NCBI RefSeq assembly: GCF_019972815.1
Contig: NZ_BPPA01000004.1
Coordinates: forward strand, 1 to 60,898
DNA length: 60,898 bases
Source: Lactobacillus huangpiensis
Lineage (GTDB): Bacteria > Bacillota > Bacilli > Lactobacillales > Lactobacillaceae
Reading direction: 5' to 3'
The notes under the pieces are model-generated. The model was not told the DNA's origin. It saw only the letters and a list, made by a program, of their open reading frames with translations, and searched no databases. Shown piece after piece: positions 38,276-47,435 of the stretch. The translations under genes and the position numbers were made by a program. Numbering within the stretch: position 1 is the first letter of the stretch; the number at the start of each line of letters is the position of its first letter.

Positions 38276-40111
38276 TTATTCTCCTTTAGAACTATTTTGT
38301 GCTTTCTTAATTGCCGCATTTACGGCTTCCTTTAAAGCATTAGTTGTGGTAGAAGCTCCTGAAACTGCATCAACGTCGGTAGAATTATTGCTTACCATTT
38401 CTTGGAGTATACGGTCAATGGCTACAGCTCCAATTCCTTCCGTTTCATGATTTTCCAGTACTTCAATTTTTTTGATTTCATTATCAAAATAGGTCACGCG
38501 AACCAAAATCCTGCCGCCAATACCTGCTTCAGAAGATCCTAGGAACTGATTTTGTCCCAGCTCAATTTGATCGTCCTTTTCACCATCCAAAAGATCATTA
38601 ATTTGCGGCAACTTCTCCGTTAAATTAATCGAATCCTCAATTGGATCCAACTTGGCAGCATTTTTTCCAGCAATTTTGCCAAAAATCAAGCATTCAGCTA
38701 AGTTGCCACCGCCCTGATAACGATTGACGCACATTCCGCCAAGCTCACCAGCTGTGTAGAGACGTTTGATTGGTTGATTGTTGACATCAAGCACACGGGC
38801 TAACTCATCATGTTCTGGTCCACCTTGGGTATTAAGCACTGCGGGAGCCAATTTAACTGCATGGACGTCATCTTTTAAATCGAAACTGGTCATTGACTCA
38901 GGTGCACGACCAAATTCCAGATCCTTGCCTTTAGTGGCAAACTCGTTAAATTGCGAAACAGTATTTTCCAGATTTGCGGTCGGTACATTCATTTTTTGAG
39001 CTAATTCAGCCAGTGAACCGGCACTAACAACCTTGTCAAAGAACTTACCGTACTTGAGCTTTCCTTGTTTCTGTTCTAAGACAAACTTTTGATATTGCTG
39101 ATTATCAAAGACCAACCAAGCATTGTCGTAAGCGTGAGGCAATAGATAGTCTCCATGTTCAGCTATGTGACCATGTCTGAATTGGGCATCTTCACGCATA
39201 AAGCGGGTGCCGTCGTCTGCCATCGCAAAAATCGCACCTGATTTGACATTTTGCCAACTGCTAACTTGCCGACCACGCTCATTTTCACCTTCAGCAATTA
39301 CGTAGCTGGGAACGATGCCTAATGACTCATAATTGCTCATATGCCACATTTTTGCTCCAACTTCTGCTGTCATTTTAATCCCGTCACCCTTATTATAGAG
39401 AGTGCCCAGTGGGGTTAATTTTGTGACGTGCAGGTAATCCTGCTGCATCTGTTTATTATTTTCAAAGCCACCTGTAGCAACAATTACTCCTTTGCGAGCA
39501 TGAATATAATATTGTTTCTTGTTACGATTAATAATTACTCCAGCTATTTCACCAGTTGCTTTGTCCTGCAATAAATGCTCTGCTCTGGAATTAAGCCAGA
39601 CATCAATGTTGGCAGCATTCTTGACTACTTGAGCTCGAATTACTTTCCATAGCTCAGCATCAAAGTCTTGATTATGAACTAGTGCAAAATCAAAGGTTTC
39701 AGAACCGCGATATTCAGGATACTCACATAAATTCTTTTTCTTTGCTAAATGGTCACCCGGTTGATTATCACGTGACCAGATAAAAGGATCAATACCAAAA
39801 TACTTTTTAAAATATTGCGGCATATTAACAAAGCCATCAAGATAAGCAGCCATTGTTTTCTGATCAAAATTATATGGCGCTGCCAGCTGCTCATAATATT
39901 CAGCAATCTTCTCTCTATCATGTGCCATAGCAACATGCTGTGCTGAATAACGGGTGTTACCACCCTCATGACCATAAGGAGCAGCGTCAACTAATAAGAC
40001 TTGAGCACCATTTTCTGCCGCAAAACGAGCTGCTGTGCCTCCGGCTCCACCGAAACCTAAAACGACTACATCATACACACCATTCCACTTAGTTTTTTCG
40101 TTGATTTTCAT
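38276..40111 (-). CDS. FAD-binding_2 flavoprotein with C-terminal FMN-binding domain (unsaturated-acid reductase type)
   Basis: The 611-aa protein has an FAD site (DVVVLGFGGAGGTAARFAAENG), the C-terminal FAD contact GGGNLAECLIFGKIAG near residue 480, and an FMN_bind domain (about 515-605) whose DAVSGASTTT is the motif where ApbE attaches FMN to a threonine. There is no signal peptide. The classical fumarate reductase motifs are replaced: WHMSNYES stands where HPT-type sequence is expected and NTQGGPEHDE replaces HYTMGG. It is therefore likely a reductase for another acceptor. It follows its paralogue by 12 bases. Confidence 0.86.
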   Translation of the reverse strand: MKINEKTKWNGVYDVVVLGFGGAGGTAARFAAENGAQVLLVDAAPYGHEGGNTRYSAQHVAMAHDREKIAEYYEQLAAPYNFDQKTMAAYLDGFVNMPQYFKKYFGIDPFIWSRDNQPGDHLAKKKNLCEYPEYRGSETFDFALVHNQDFDAELWKVIRAQVVKNAANIDVWLNSRAEHLLQDKATGEIAGVIINRNKKQYYIHARKGVIVATGGFENNKQMQQDYLHVTKLTPLGTLYNKGDGIKMTAEVGAKMWHMSNYESLGIVPSYVIAEGENERGRQVSSWQNVKSGAIFAMADDGTRFMREDAQFRHGHIAEHGDYLLPHAYDNAWLVFDNQQYQKFVLEQKQGKLKYGKFFDKVVSAGSLAELAQKMNVPTANLENTVSQFNEFATKGKDLEFGRAPESMTSFDLKDDVHAVKLAPAVLNTQGGPEHDELARVLDVNNQPIKRLYTAGELGGMCVNRYQGGGNLAECLIFGKIAGKNAAKLDPIEDSINLTEKLPQINDLLDGEKDDQIELGQNQFLGSSEAGIGGRILVRVTYFDNEIKKIEVLENHETEGIGAVAIDRILQEMVSNNSTDVDAVSGASTTTNALKEAVNAAIKKAQNSSKGE

Positions 40112-40123
40112 TTTTGCTCTTCT

Positions 40124-41920
40124 TTACTGCTTTTCAGCATTCTCAATTGCTTGGTTGACAGCTTCTTTAAAAGCAGCACTAGTTGTACTTGCGCCACTGA
40201 CCGCATCAACCTCTGTAGTTTGTTTTTCGATCATTTCATTAGTTAGAACGGGAATTGCTTTACCTCCCAGATAAGGAGTTTCTTTTTCTTGCAGTGTTTC
40301 AATTTGAGAAATCTTATCACCTGACATCGTAACGCGCACCACAATTGGGACATCATTAATGCCATTTTCACTAATTCCAATTCCCTGATTAGGTCCAGCT
40401 TCAAAATCAGTTGAAGAAGCATGAGCGTCAGATTTTAGATCAGGGTTTTCTGAAGCACCTGTAACTACATCAACTTCAGCCATTTTTCTTTTTGGCCACG
40501 CAGCATTTTCTCCTGCAATTTTGCCAGAAATTAACAAATCAGCAATACTGTTTGCACCAATATATTTAGTAGCAAAAATATCTCCTAATTCGCCAGCTTC
40601 ATATAAATGAGGAATAACATTATTCTCCATGTCCAAAACTTCGCAATTCTCATTACGACGAGCGCCACCATGTGTGTGCAGAATGTTGTGGCGAATTGGG
40701 ATAGCGTAATATGGGCCAGCGCCAAAAGCACGCATTGTTTCAATTTTGCGATTTAAAAACATATCACGCTTTTTTTCATTGACTAAAAAGTTAAAATCAC
40801 TGACAGCTTCAGCTAATTTTGGTGCAGCAATCTTGCCAGCTAATTTGGCAATACTTTCTGCTTTTATGGCATAGGTAATCAGGCTCTTAATTTGTTCAGC
40901 CTTATCTGAATCGTCATTAGCTAGTTGCTCAAATTGTCTTTGATCCATGATAATATGTGGATGATTTTGGTTAGGCTGCATAATCCAGTTGCCATGGTTG
41001 TATTTATATCCATGACGATCCTCTTCGTCTTCACGGTAATACCGTGTGCCGTCATCGCCAGCAACGAAAATACTGCCATTAAATAAATTCTTCCAGTTGA
41101 TCATATAGGCAAATTTTTCTCTGGGCTCGCCTTCTCTTAAAGAAAAACCATGTGAGTCATAGTTGGACATATGCCACAGTCTAGCACCAGCTTCAACTGC
41201 CAAATCAATTCCTTTACCTTGATTATACAAAGTACCAATTGGAGCTAAAGAACCTTGACCTAAAAATGTTTGTACCATATCTTGATTATTTTCAAAGCCA
41301 CCACATGAAAGAACTACACCATTTCTGGCAGCCACATTTCTATTTATACCTTGATGTTTAATTTGCACACCTAAAATGGTTTTAGTGTTGGGGTCCTGAA
41401 TTAAATGTTGTGCAGGACTTTCAAACCAAACATCTATTTTGTCTAAACGCTCGTAAACTTTTTTACGTAATAATTTCCAGAATCCGCCATTATACATACC
41501 AGCAGTCATGCTTTGCGAGCGCATAGTTTCTGCATGCTTGTATTCCGGATATTCTCCTTGAGGTCTTCTGCCGGTGTATTGTGCTTCAATGCCAAAATAT
41601 TTTTGAGAGTACTCCTTCATCTTCAAAACATTATTGACAAAAGCGTCTAAATCTTTTGGATCATACTTAAAGGGATAATAAGTTTGCTTATAATATTTAC
41701 GGAGATCATCAAAATTATCGCTCCAAGCAAAAGCACCACCGGCATATCTGGTATTCCCACCTTCATGACCTTCAGGAGCTGAATCGATGAGCAGAACGTG
41801 CGCATTATTATCTGCTGCAAATCTTGCTGCACCAGCGCCAGCTCCACCGAATCCGACTACAATTACGTCGTAAACGGCGTCCCATTTGAGAGTTGAATCG
41901 TAGATCAAATTTTTCACCAT
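40124..41920 (-). CDS. Second FAD-binding_2 flavoprotein with C-terminal FMN-binding domain
   Basis: This paralogue (598 aa) has the FAD site DVIVVGFGGAGAGAARFAADN, the WHMSNYDSHG segment in place of HPT, HTHGGARRNENCEV in place of HYTMGG, and a C-terminal FMN_bind domain ending DAVSGASTTSAAFKEAVNQA, the ApbE flavinylation site. The start is uncertain: ATG at 41920, GTG at 41923, or a TTG inside, none with a strong Shine-Dalgarno. First gene of the three-gene operon, divergent from the LysR gene. Confidence 0.85.
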   Translation of the reverse strand: MVKNLIYDSTLKWDAVYDVIVVGFGGAGAGAARFAADNNAHVLLIDSAPEGHEGGNTRYAGGAFAWSDNFDDLRKYYKQTYYPFKYDPKDLDAFVNNVLKMKEYSQKYFGIEAQYTGRRPQGEYPEYKHAETMRSQSMTAGMYNGGFWKLLRKKVYERLDKIDVWFESPAQHLIQDPNTKTILGVQIKHQGINRNVAARNGVVLSCGGFENNQDMVQTFLGQGSLAPIGTLYNQGKGIDLAVEAGARLWHMSNYDSHGFSLREGEPREKFAYMINWKNLFNGSIFVAGDDGTRYYREDEEDRHGYKYNHGNWIMQPNQNHPHIIMDQRQFEQLANDDSDKAEQIKSLITYAIKAESIAKLAGKIAAPKLAEAVSDFNFLVNEKKRDMFLNRKIETMRAFGAGPYYAIPIRHNILHTHGGARRNENCEVLDMENNVIPHLYEAGELGDIFATKYIGANSIADLLISGKIAGENAAWPKRKMAEVDVVTGASENPDLKSDAHASSTDFEAGPNQGIGISENGINDVPIVVRVTMSGDKISQIETLQEKETPYLGGKAIPVLTNEMIEKQTTEVDAVSGASTTSAAFKEAVNQAIENAEKQ

Positions 41921-42114
41921 CACTTTCTTATAAACTTTTCTTAACGTAAATATATCTTGACCAACATTTTAAGTCTAATTAAATTTTTTAAAGGAAATAG
42001 TTCAGTTTCATAATACAAAAGTCTATTGCAGCAACTTGTTATTGTACATTAAAGTTAAATTTAATATAATTTAATCAGATATATTTATAAATTTTATTTA
42101 TTTAGGAAGTACTC

Positions 42115-43008
42115 ATGAACGAAAAAGACTTATTATATTTTTGTAAATTAGTCGAAACTGGTAACTATACAACCACAGCCGCATTCTTTGACGTTACTCA
42201 ACCCACAATTTCCATGGCAGTAAAGCGGTTGGCAGATAAGTTCGATGATCCACTAATATTGCAAAAAAATCGCAAAAGTAAAATAACTTTGACCGATGCC
42301 GGCGACTTGCTTTATAAAAGAGCGAAAATACTTTTGCAGGACATCGCAAGCATCAATTATGATGTGATGCATGCCAGTGACAAGAAAATTCGGCTTGCCT
42401 TTTCTGGAGAAGCTGGTAGCCTTTACATTGCTGATATTATTCAAAAATTTTATCAAGCAAATATTACCGATTTAATTGAATCTAGAATTGAAAGGTCTGC
42501 TAACGCATTTTCTGACTTAACCGATGGCACTGTGGATGTAGCAATATATTCGTGGATGGTTCCTATTAATGATCCTGAATATTTTATTCATAATTTGCAA
42601 AGAACTGAACTAGTTATTATTACCAGTACCAGCGACAAATGGAAAGATGTCCATCAAATTAACGCATCAGACTTGCGCAACCGCAAGTTTGTTGCTCGCA
42701 AAAGAGGCTATTTAACTAGAGAATGTTTGGAGCAGGAAGCGAAATTGGGCGATTTTACGCCACAGATTTCATACACTGCTACTACGATGAGAATGATGAT
42801 TGAATTAGTTAAACGCAATGTAGGTATTGCTCTTGCTATGGAAAGCAGCTTAAAAGAGGTTTCTGATATTCATGTCATTCGGTTAAAACCGGGTCAAAAA
42901 CTGTGGGCATACATGCAGATTGCAATGAGAAAAAGCTTTATACCTAATAAGTATCAGCGCAAAGGGATTGAAATACTGCGACATTTTAAACCAGAGGAAT
43001 ATAAATAA
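42115..43008 (+). CDS. LysR-type transcriptional regulator
   Basis: The 297-aa protein has an N-terminal winged helix-turn-helix (residues about 15-40, TTTAAFFDVTQPTISMAVKRLADKF) and a type-2 periplasmic-binding-like effector domain. It is divergent from the flavoprotein/DASS operon with a 194-base AT-rich interval between, which is the usual arrangement for a LysR activator of the neighbouring operon. An IS begins 4 bases after its stop; the gene itself is intact. Confidence 0.92.
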   Translation: MNEKDLLYFCKLVETGNYTTTAAFFDVTQPTISMAVKRLADKFDDPLILQKNRKSKITLTDAGDLLYKRAKILLQDIASINYDVMHASDKKIRLAFSGEAGSLYIADIIQKFYQANITDLIESRIERSANAFSDLTDGTVDVAIYSWMVPINDPEYFIHNLQRTELVIITSTSDKWKDVHQINASDLRNRKFVARKRGYLTRECLEQEAKLGDFTPQISYTATTMRMMIELVKRNVGIALAMESSLKEVSDIHVIRLKPGQKLWAYMQIAMRKSFIPNKYQRKGIEILRHFKPEEYK

Positions 43009-43012
43009 TTTT

Positions 43013-44274
43013 GGCTCTATAATTTATCCTGTTAATGCTCTATCCTTGTGATAAGCTATTAATAGGTTTTTTATTATATAAAAAGGGACATCTTTCCCCT
43101 GCTTCTTGTAATAAAATATTAACATCACTCAATATTTTTAGAAGTTTTGAATTATGTCCTCTTTCAATAGTTAGATTAAATTTACTCTTAATATTAAAGA
43201 TCAAAACATTGTTTTTGAAGATTATTTTTTCCAATTGGCTAAACGACCATAAGCAAAAAGTTTACCAAGCTGTCTTACTGCAACCAAGCCGCTCCTTTCT
43301 GTAGCTAGTAGAAGCTGCAGCACAATGGCAGATTGAAAACCAAAGTTCGTTACCCTGCTGCCAACGATAGTCAGCCAGTCATTATCAGACTCTTTAAGAA
43401 GAGTCTGGTGTTACATCTGCAATAAACGCTCAATTGCCAAACAGATTTGGTAGGCAAATACTGATGTATTTCCCGGCATTCTAAGCTTAAAATTCTAACT
43501 GCTTTAAAAGGTGTTCGCTCAATGACCAGCATTGCTAGGAAAAACAATCTCTCTGTCAATACGGTGCAAAGAGAGTACAGGCTACTGCTCGCATCAGTTT
43601 AATAGCAGCTATGACTATTTGCATGAGCATCTGTCCTCCGACGAGTTTAAAGGCGTTGAACGCACCTTGCATTTATTTGTCATGATGCCCACAAACAAGA
43701 GGTAGGCCAAATTCTCCGAGCGCACTATAAAAAACAATTACTGCCTATTTTTAAAAGATCAGCAAAGAAGACAGACTCTTTAAATTGCCGTTAAAACTTA
43801 ATCGTTAAGAAGTTGCAGCTGCTTGACAAGATTCATCTGCACTACAAGGACAATCTAACGCAAGAGCAAGTAGTCAACCATGGAATATCCTGCAGTGAGG
43901 AGCTCACTAATGCCTATAACATGCTGCAAGCATTTTATGATGCATTGGCCATTAAACACCCGCAAGCAATTAAAAAATCATTAATGCCAATGAAGAAGTT
44001 GGCTGGCAAATGCATCAAGCCCTGTTAACTTTTAAGCCCAATCTGAAAACAGTAATCAAAGAGATAACATGGAATTATTCCAACGCGTGCTTAGAAGGTT
44101 TCAATCCCAAAAACAAACAAATTGAGCGTATAGCTTTTGGCTATGCCGATTTCCACAATCTGCTAACCAGGATTAGACTGGCAGAAAACAAGGTAAAAGA
44201 AAAAGAACCAAGCAGTTTATTTGCTGCTTGATTCTAGTCATTTAATCTTTATCAACAGAATTTTACAAAGAGCC
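43013..44274 (+). mobile_element. Decayed ISL3-family insertion sequence
   Basis: The 1.26-kb element begins GGCTCTATAATTTATCCTGTT at 43013 and its right end, read inward, begins GGCTCTTTGTAAAATTCTGTT (44274 downward): imperfect terminal inverted repeats of the ISL3 type. Between them lies a broken ISL3 transposase. I see no direct repeat flanking it. It sits 4 bases after the LysR gene stop and ends just before the glpF terminator. Confidence 0.8.
43190..44231 (+). pseudogene. ISL3-family transposase remnant
   Basis: Fragments in several frames match an ISL3 transposase in order: NIKDQNIVFEDYF at 43190, a degenerate zinc-finger part with RVWCYICNKRS, MTSIARKNNLSVNTVQ near 43520, HLSSDEFKGVERTLHLF near 43630, a DKIHLHYKDNLTQEQVV-type stretch from 43813, and the C-terminal NYSNACLEGFNPKNKQIERI with GYADFHNLLTRIRLAENKVK (44064-44231). 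Stops and frame changes interrupt it throughout, so it cannot make an active transposase. Confidence 0.85.
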
Positions 44275-44310
44275 AAAAAAGTTCACGACTTTTAAAGTCA
44301 TGAACTTTTT
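44275..44310 (-). terminator. Terminator after glpF
   Basis: AAAAGTTCACGACTT (44277-44291) pairs with AAGTCATGAACTTTT (44295-44309) with a G-T pair; the minus strand ends in a T run. It begins 5 bases after the glpF stop. Confidence 0.85.
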
Positions 44311-44314
44311 CAAC

Positions 44315-45034
44315 TTAAGCAATAACGTTGAACAAAAATGCGGCAATTCCGCCACCTAAAAGCGGTCCAAAAATTGGAACCCAACTATAAGCCCAATCAG
44401 AACCACCTTTATTGGCAATTGGCATAAACTGATGCGCAAGTCTTGGTCCCAAGTCACGAGCCGGATTAATCGCGATTCCAGTTGGTCCTCCTAAGGACAA
44501 ACAGATTGCTGTAATTAAAAATCCTGCCAATAGTGGATTCAATCCTGGTGCCAATTTGGCATTGGTTAATCCCAACAAGCCAAATACCAAAACAAACGTA
44601 GCAATCGCTTCAGTAAAGAAATTCCAAGCATAGTTTCTAATGGCTGGTGTCGTAGCAAAGGAACCTAAAATGCCTTCTTGGTCAGTAGTTTCTTCCCAGT
44701 GAGGAAAATAGGTTAACCAAACTAAAATGCCACCGATAAAACCTCCAGCAATTTGAGCCAGCATATATGGCAAAACTGAAGACCACGGCAATTTGTTTGC
44801 AATAGCCATTCCTAATGACACTGCCGGATTAAAATGTCCTGGGCAAAGCCAACTAACACAAAATACTCCGAAAGTTACAGCAAAACCCCAACCAAAAGAA
44901 ATAACGATCCAGCCACTGCCTTTTGCTTTCGACTTGTTCAAGTTGACACCGGCACAAACGCCATCTCCAAGCAATACTAAGATGATAGTTCCAATGAACT
45001 CTCCCACTAATTGCATTGTTAAGCTATTATTCAT
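44315..45034 (-). CDS. glpF: Glycerol uptake facilitator (MIP family)
   Basis: The 239-aa channel has six membrane segments and the two MIP boxes HFNPAVSLG and GIAINPARDLGPR. The Asp after the second NPAR marks a glycerol facilitator rather than an aquaporin. It lies downstream of dhaKLM with a 261-base gap, and probably imports glycerol or dihydroxyacetone for them. An AGGAGA-type Shine-Dalgarno precedes the ATG. Confidence 0.95.
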   Translation of the reverse strand: MNNSLTMQLVGEFIGTIILVLLGDGVCAGVNLNKSKAKGSGWIVISFGWGFAVTFGVFCVSWLCPGHFNPAVSLGMAIANKLPWSSVLPYMLAQIAGGFIGGILVWLTYFPHWEETTDQEGILGSFATTPAIRNYAWNFFTEAIATFVLVFGLLGLTNAKLAPGLNPLLAGFLITAICLSLGGPTGIAINPARDLGPRLAHQFMPIANKGGSDWAYSWVPIFGPLLGGGIAAFLFNVIA

Positions 45035-45295
45035 TTTTTAATCTCCTACTTTGATTATCAGGCTGCATAAGCCTTAAATAATGTTTAGTAGTAAATTACT
45101 CCCTAACAAAATATATTATAAAATCTCGCTTGTGTAAACCCTTTCTTTAAATAAAATAATTTTCAAAAAATTGTTTAAGCAACTGTTATTTAAATTTGGC
45201 TATTATATAGCATTTATATTTAATTTTTTAAAAATGTTCGTTATATTTTTATAACTGTTATTTTTAGCAAGGTATTTTAAATGGAAGCTTTAAGC

Positions 45296-45667
45296 CTATT
45301 TTTTTATTTTTAAGCACTCAAGCTGTTTTTCTATTTCAGATAAATTAACTCCGGCTTCAATCAGAGTGGCTGCTGTGTATGCCCCTTCGATGAAGGCCAC
45401 ATCATATAAGTGAATTTTTTTGGAAGTCATTTCAGTAGCTAATTCAATATTCATTTTGGCACTGCCTAAATCATAAAAAGCCAAAATTTCATCGGCTTTA
45501 TTGTCAGAAAAAGCCTGCAAAACCTTGTCCATGCTGGTCCCTATATCTTCTTCATTTGTTCCGCCAGCAGTTGTGATTGATACATCTTTTGCAACTTGAT
45601 CTAAAAGTTTAGTCAATCCGATAGGTATTTCAGGAACATGTGATACTAACGTAATGCCTAAACTCAT
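45296..45667 (-). CDS. dhaM: Dihydroxyacetone kinase phosphotransfer subunit DhaM
   Basis: The 123-aa protein is a stand-alone EIIA-like DhaM that passes a phosphoryl group from HPr to DhaL. The phosphorylated histidine is in TLVSHVPEIP near the N-terminus and the GGTNEEDIGTS segment follows. It lacks the fused HPr and EI-like domains seen in E. coli DhaM, as is usual in Gram-positive bacteria. Its start overlaps the dhaL stop by four bases. Confidence 0.94.
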   Translation of the reverse strand: MSLGITLVSHVPEIPIGLTKLLDQVAKDVSITTAGGTNEEDIGTSMDKVLQAFSDNKADEILAFYDLGSAKMNIELATEMTSKKIHLYDVAFIEGAYTAATLIEAGVNLSEIEKQLECLKIKK

Positions 45668-46248
45668 AGTATACCTTCTGTTTCCAATAAAGCTTCAAAG
45701 AGATAGCCACTAGATTGCGAGCCGGGATCAACATGACCCTTTGATCTCTCTCCCAAATATGAAGCACGTCCCTTTTTTGCAACTAAATCTTTAGTTGCAT
45801 CTACAGCAGAATCAATTTTTTCTTGAGTTAAATTATGCGCTTTTACTTCAGGTACAAGCACTGACCAAACATCAACCATCGTTTTGTCTCCTGGTTCAGC
45901 ACCGCCACGTTTTTTAATACCAGCCAAAGCGGCATCCAGTAATTCATCAATATCATCGCTAGTAGCGCTTTTCTTGGCCATTTCTAAAAAAGCTGTACCA
46001 TATAATGGACCTGATGCTCCACCAACAGTAGAAATAAGAGTCATTGCAATTTGTTTAAAGGCATCAGTAATAGTTTTTGGCTCTGAATTCAGTTTTTGAC
46101 TGACAGCATTCATGCCTCGGCTCATATTAAACCCGTGATCCCCATCGCCAATTGCAGTGTCTAAATCGCTTAAAAATTGCTTATTCTGCTCAATTTTTGC
46201 GGAAAATTTATTGATCCATTCAACTACGTTTTTAACCGTTAATCCCAT
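45664..46248 (-). CDS. dhaL: Dihydroxyacetone kinase ADP-binding subunit DhaL
   Basis: DhaL holds ADP/ATP as a cofactor that is rephosphorylated by DhaM and used to phosphorylate dihydroxyacetone bound to DhaK. The 194-aa protein has the metal-binding IGDGDHGFNMSRG motif (near residue 33), GGASGPLYGTAF and GKTMVDVW-like DKTMVDVWS segments. It lies 16 bases after dhaK with an AGGAGG site. Confidence 0.95.
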   Translation of the reverse strand: MGLTVKNVVEWINKFSAKIEQNKQFLSDLDTAIGDGDHGFNMSRGMNAVSQKLNSEPKTITDAFKQIAMTLISTVGGASGPLYGTAFLEMAKKSATSDDIDELLDAALAGIKKRGGAEPGDKTMVDVWSVLVPEVKAHNLTQEKIDSAVDATKDLVAKKGRASYLGERSKGHVDPGSQSSGYLFEALLETEGIL

Positions 46249-46264
46249 ATTATTTCCTCCTCTT

Positions 46265-47260
46265 TTACCAAGCTATCGTTTCAACTGGTTGATTAAGATA
46301 ATCAAGCCACTTTTCATTAGCTAACTCAAAAATTGTGAGTGAGATACCAGCCATATCGAGCGATGTCATGTAATTACCAATTTTGATAAAAGCTGGTTTA
46401 ACATTAAATTCCGCCAATTTATCGAGCAAATCATTACTAAAAATATATTGCTCCATCAAAGGAGTCGCACCCATGCCATTAACTAAAACAGCATACTTTT
46501 TATTTTGCTCTAAATGCATTTCATTATTTAACTTACCCACTAATTCAGATACTAAGTCTTTAGCAGGTTTGATTTTTTCACGACGATAGCCAGGCTCTGA
46601 ATGAATGCCAACTCCAAATTCGATCTCGTCATCTTTTAATACAAAACCAGGTTTACCAGTTTCGGGGTTAGTAGCAGCCGATAGAGCTACAGCAATTGTG
46701 TTAATATTAGGCAAAACTTTTTTAGCTGCTGCATCAATTTCGTCCAGACTTGCACCATTTTGAGCCATAGCTCCCAGAATCTTATGCATAAACAAGGTTC
46801 CTGCAACTCCACGTCTTCCTTGTGTGAATGTACTGTTTTCTACAGCAATATCGTCATCGACTACAATTGATTTAACTTTAATGTCATCCATGTCAGCCAT
46901 ATCTTTTGCCATATCAAAGTTCATGACATCCCCTGAATAATTTTTTATAACTAGAAAAACACCTTGCCCCTGATCTACTGCTTTGATTGCTTCGTAAATT
47001 TGATCTGGAGTTGGAGATGTGAAAACCTGACCGCAAACTGCTGCACTTAACATCCCTTTACCTACAAAACCTGCATGAGTAGGTTCATGTCCTGAACCTC
47101 CCCCGCTGACAATACCTACTTTCCCGGTCATTGAATCCTTATCTGCTCTCACAACAGCTTCGGTATCTTTAACTTGGGAAATAAATTGTGGATATGATCT
47201 GACCATACCTTTGACCATTTCAGGTACAACATTTGCTGGGTCATTAATAATCTTTTTCAT
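46265..47260 (-). CDS. dhaK: Dihydroxyacetone kinase substrate-binding subunit DhaK
   Basis: DhaK binds dihydroxyacetone covalently through a histidine, here in GVGIHSEPGYRR (about residue 216), and the GGGSGHEPTHAGFVG loop near residue 55 completes the site. The 331-aa length is normal. It is the first gene of dhaKLM, behind an extended -10 promoter with a cre-like palindrome. No glycerol dehydrogenase is encoded nearby, so dihydroxyacetone must come from elsewhere. Confidence 0.96.
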   Translation of the reverse strand: MKKIINDPANVVPEMVKGMVRSYPQFISQVKDTEAVVRADKDSMTGKVGIVSGGGSGHEPTHAGFVGKGMLSAAVCGQVFTSPTPDQIYEAIKAVDQGQGVFLVIKNYSGDVMNFDMAKDMADMDDIKVKSIVVDDDIAVENSTFTQGRRGVAGTLFMHKILGAMAQNGASLDEIDAAAKKVLPNINTIAVALSAATNPETGKPGFVLKDDEIEFGVGIHSEPGYRREKIKPAKDLVSELVGKLNNEMHLEQNKKYAVLVNGMGATPLMEQYIFSNDLLDKLAEFNVKPAFIKIGNYMTSLDMAGISLTIFELANEKWLDYLNQPVETIAW

Positions 47261-47284
47261 GTAATTAGCTCCTTAATTAAATAA

Positions 47285-47299
47285 ATGTAACGCTTACAT
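47285..47299. promoter_or_regulatory. Cre-like palindrome at the dha promoter
   Basis: ATGTAA-CGC-TTACAT is a perfect inverted repeat. Aligned on the CG, one half fits the cre consensus and the other is one base short. It starts 5 bases downstream of the -10 box, the same position as the palindrome of the mdh-cit operon. CcpA repression is the likeliest reading; a second ATAAATG half pair occurs at 47281 and 47318. Confidence 0.55.
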
Positions 47300-47303
47300 A
47301 ACT

Positions 47304-47312
47304 ATTATACCA
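47304..47312 (-). promoter_or_regulatory. Extended -10 promoter of dhaKLM
   Basis: The minus strand reads TGGTATAAT (47312-47304), a TGn-extended -10 box about 45 bases upstream of dhaK. No good -35 is visible, as is common for extended -10 promoters. Confidence 0.6.
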
Positions 47313-47367
47313 AGTAACATTTATATAAACCATTTGTGTTGCAATAAATTAAATATTTTGCGCAAAA

Positions 47368-47415
47368 TAAAAAACTTTAGCACGCTTCATCAATAAAAGT
47401 ATGGCTAAAGTTTAA
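47368..47415 (-). terminator. Terminator after the nitroreductase gene
   Basis: AAACTTTAGC (47372-47381) pairs with GCTAAAGTTT (47404-47413) around a 22-base loop; the minus strand ends in a T run. Confidence 0.75.
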
Positions 47416-47435
47416 TACAAAACTATAAAATAATA

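Noticed and set aside
41921..42114. LysR T-N11-A boxes in the divergent interval
   Set aside because: The DNA is so AT-rich that such matches occur by chance; none stands out with dyad symmetry.
43040..43234. Minus-strand 64-codon ORF within the ISL3 element
   Set aside because: It is inside the decayed IS, has no homology I can see, and no ribosome binding site of note.
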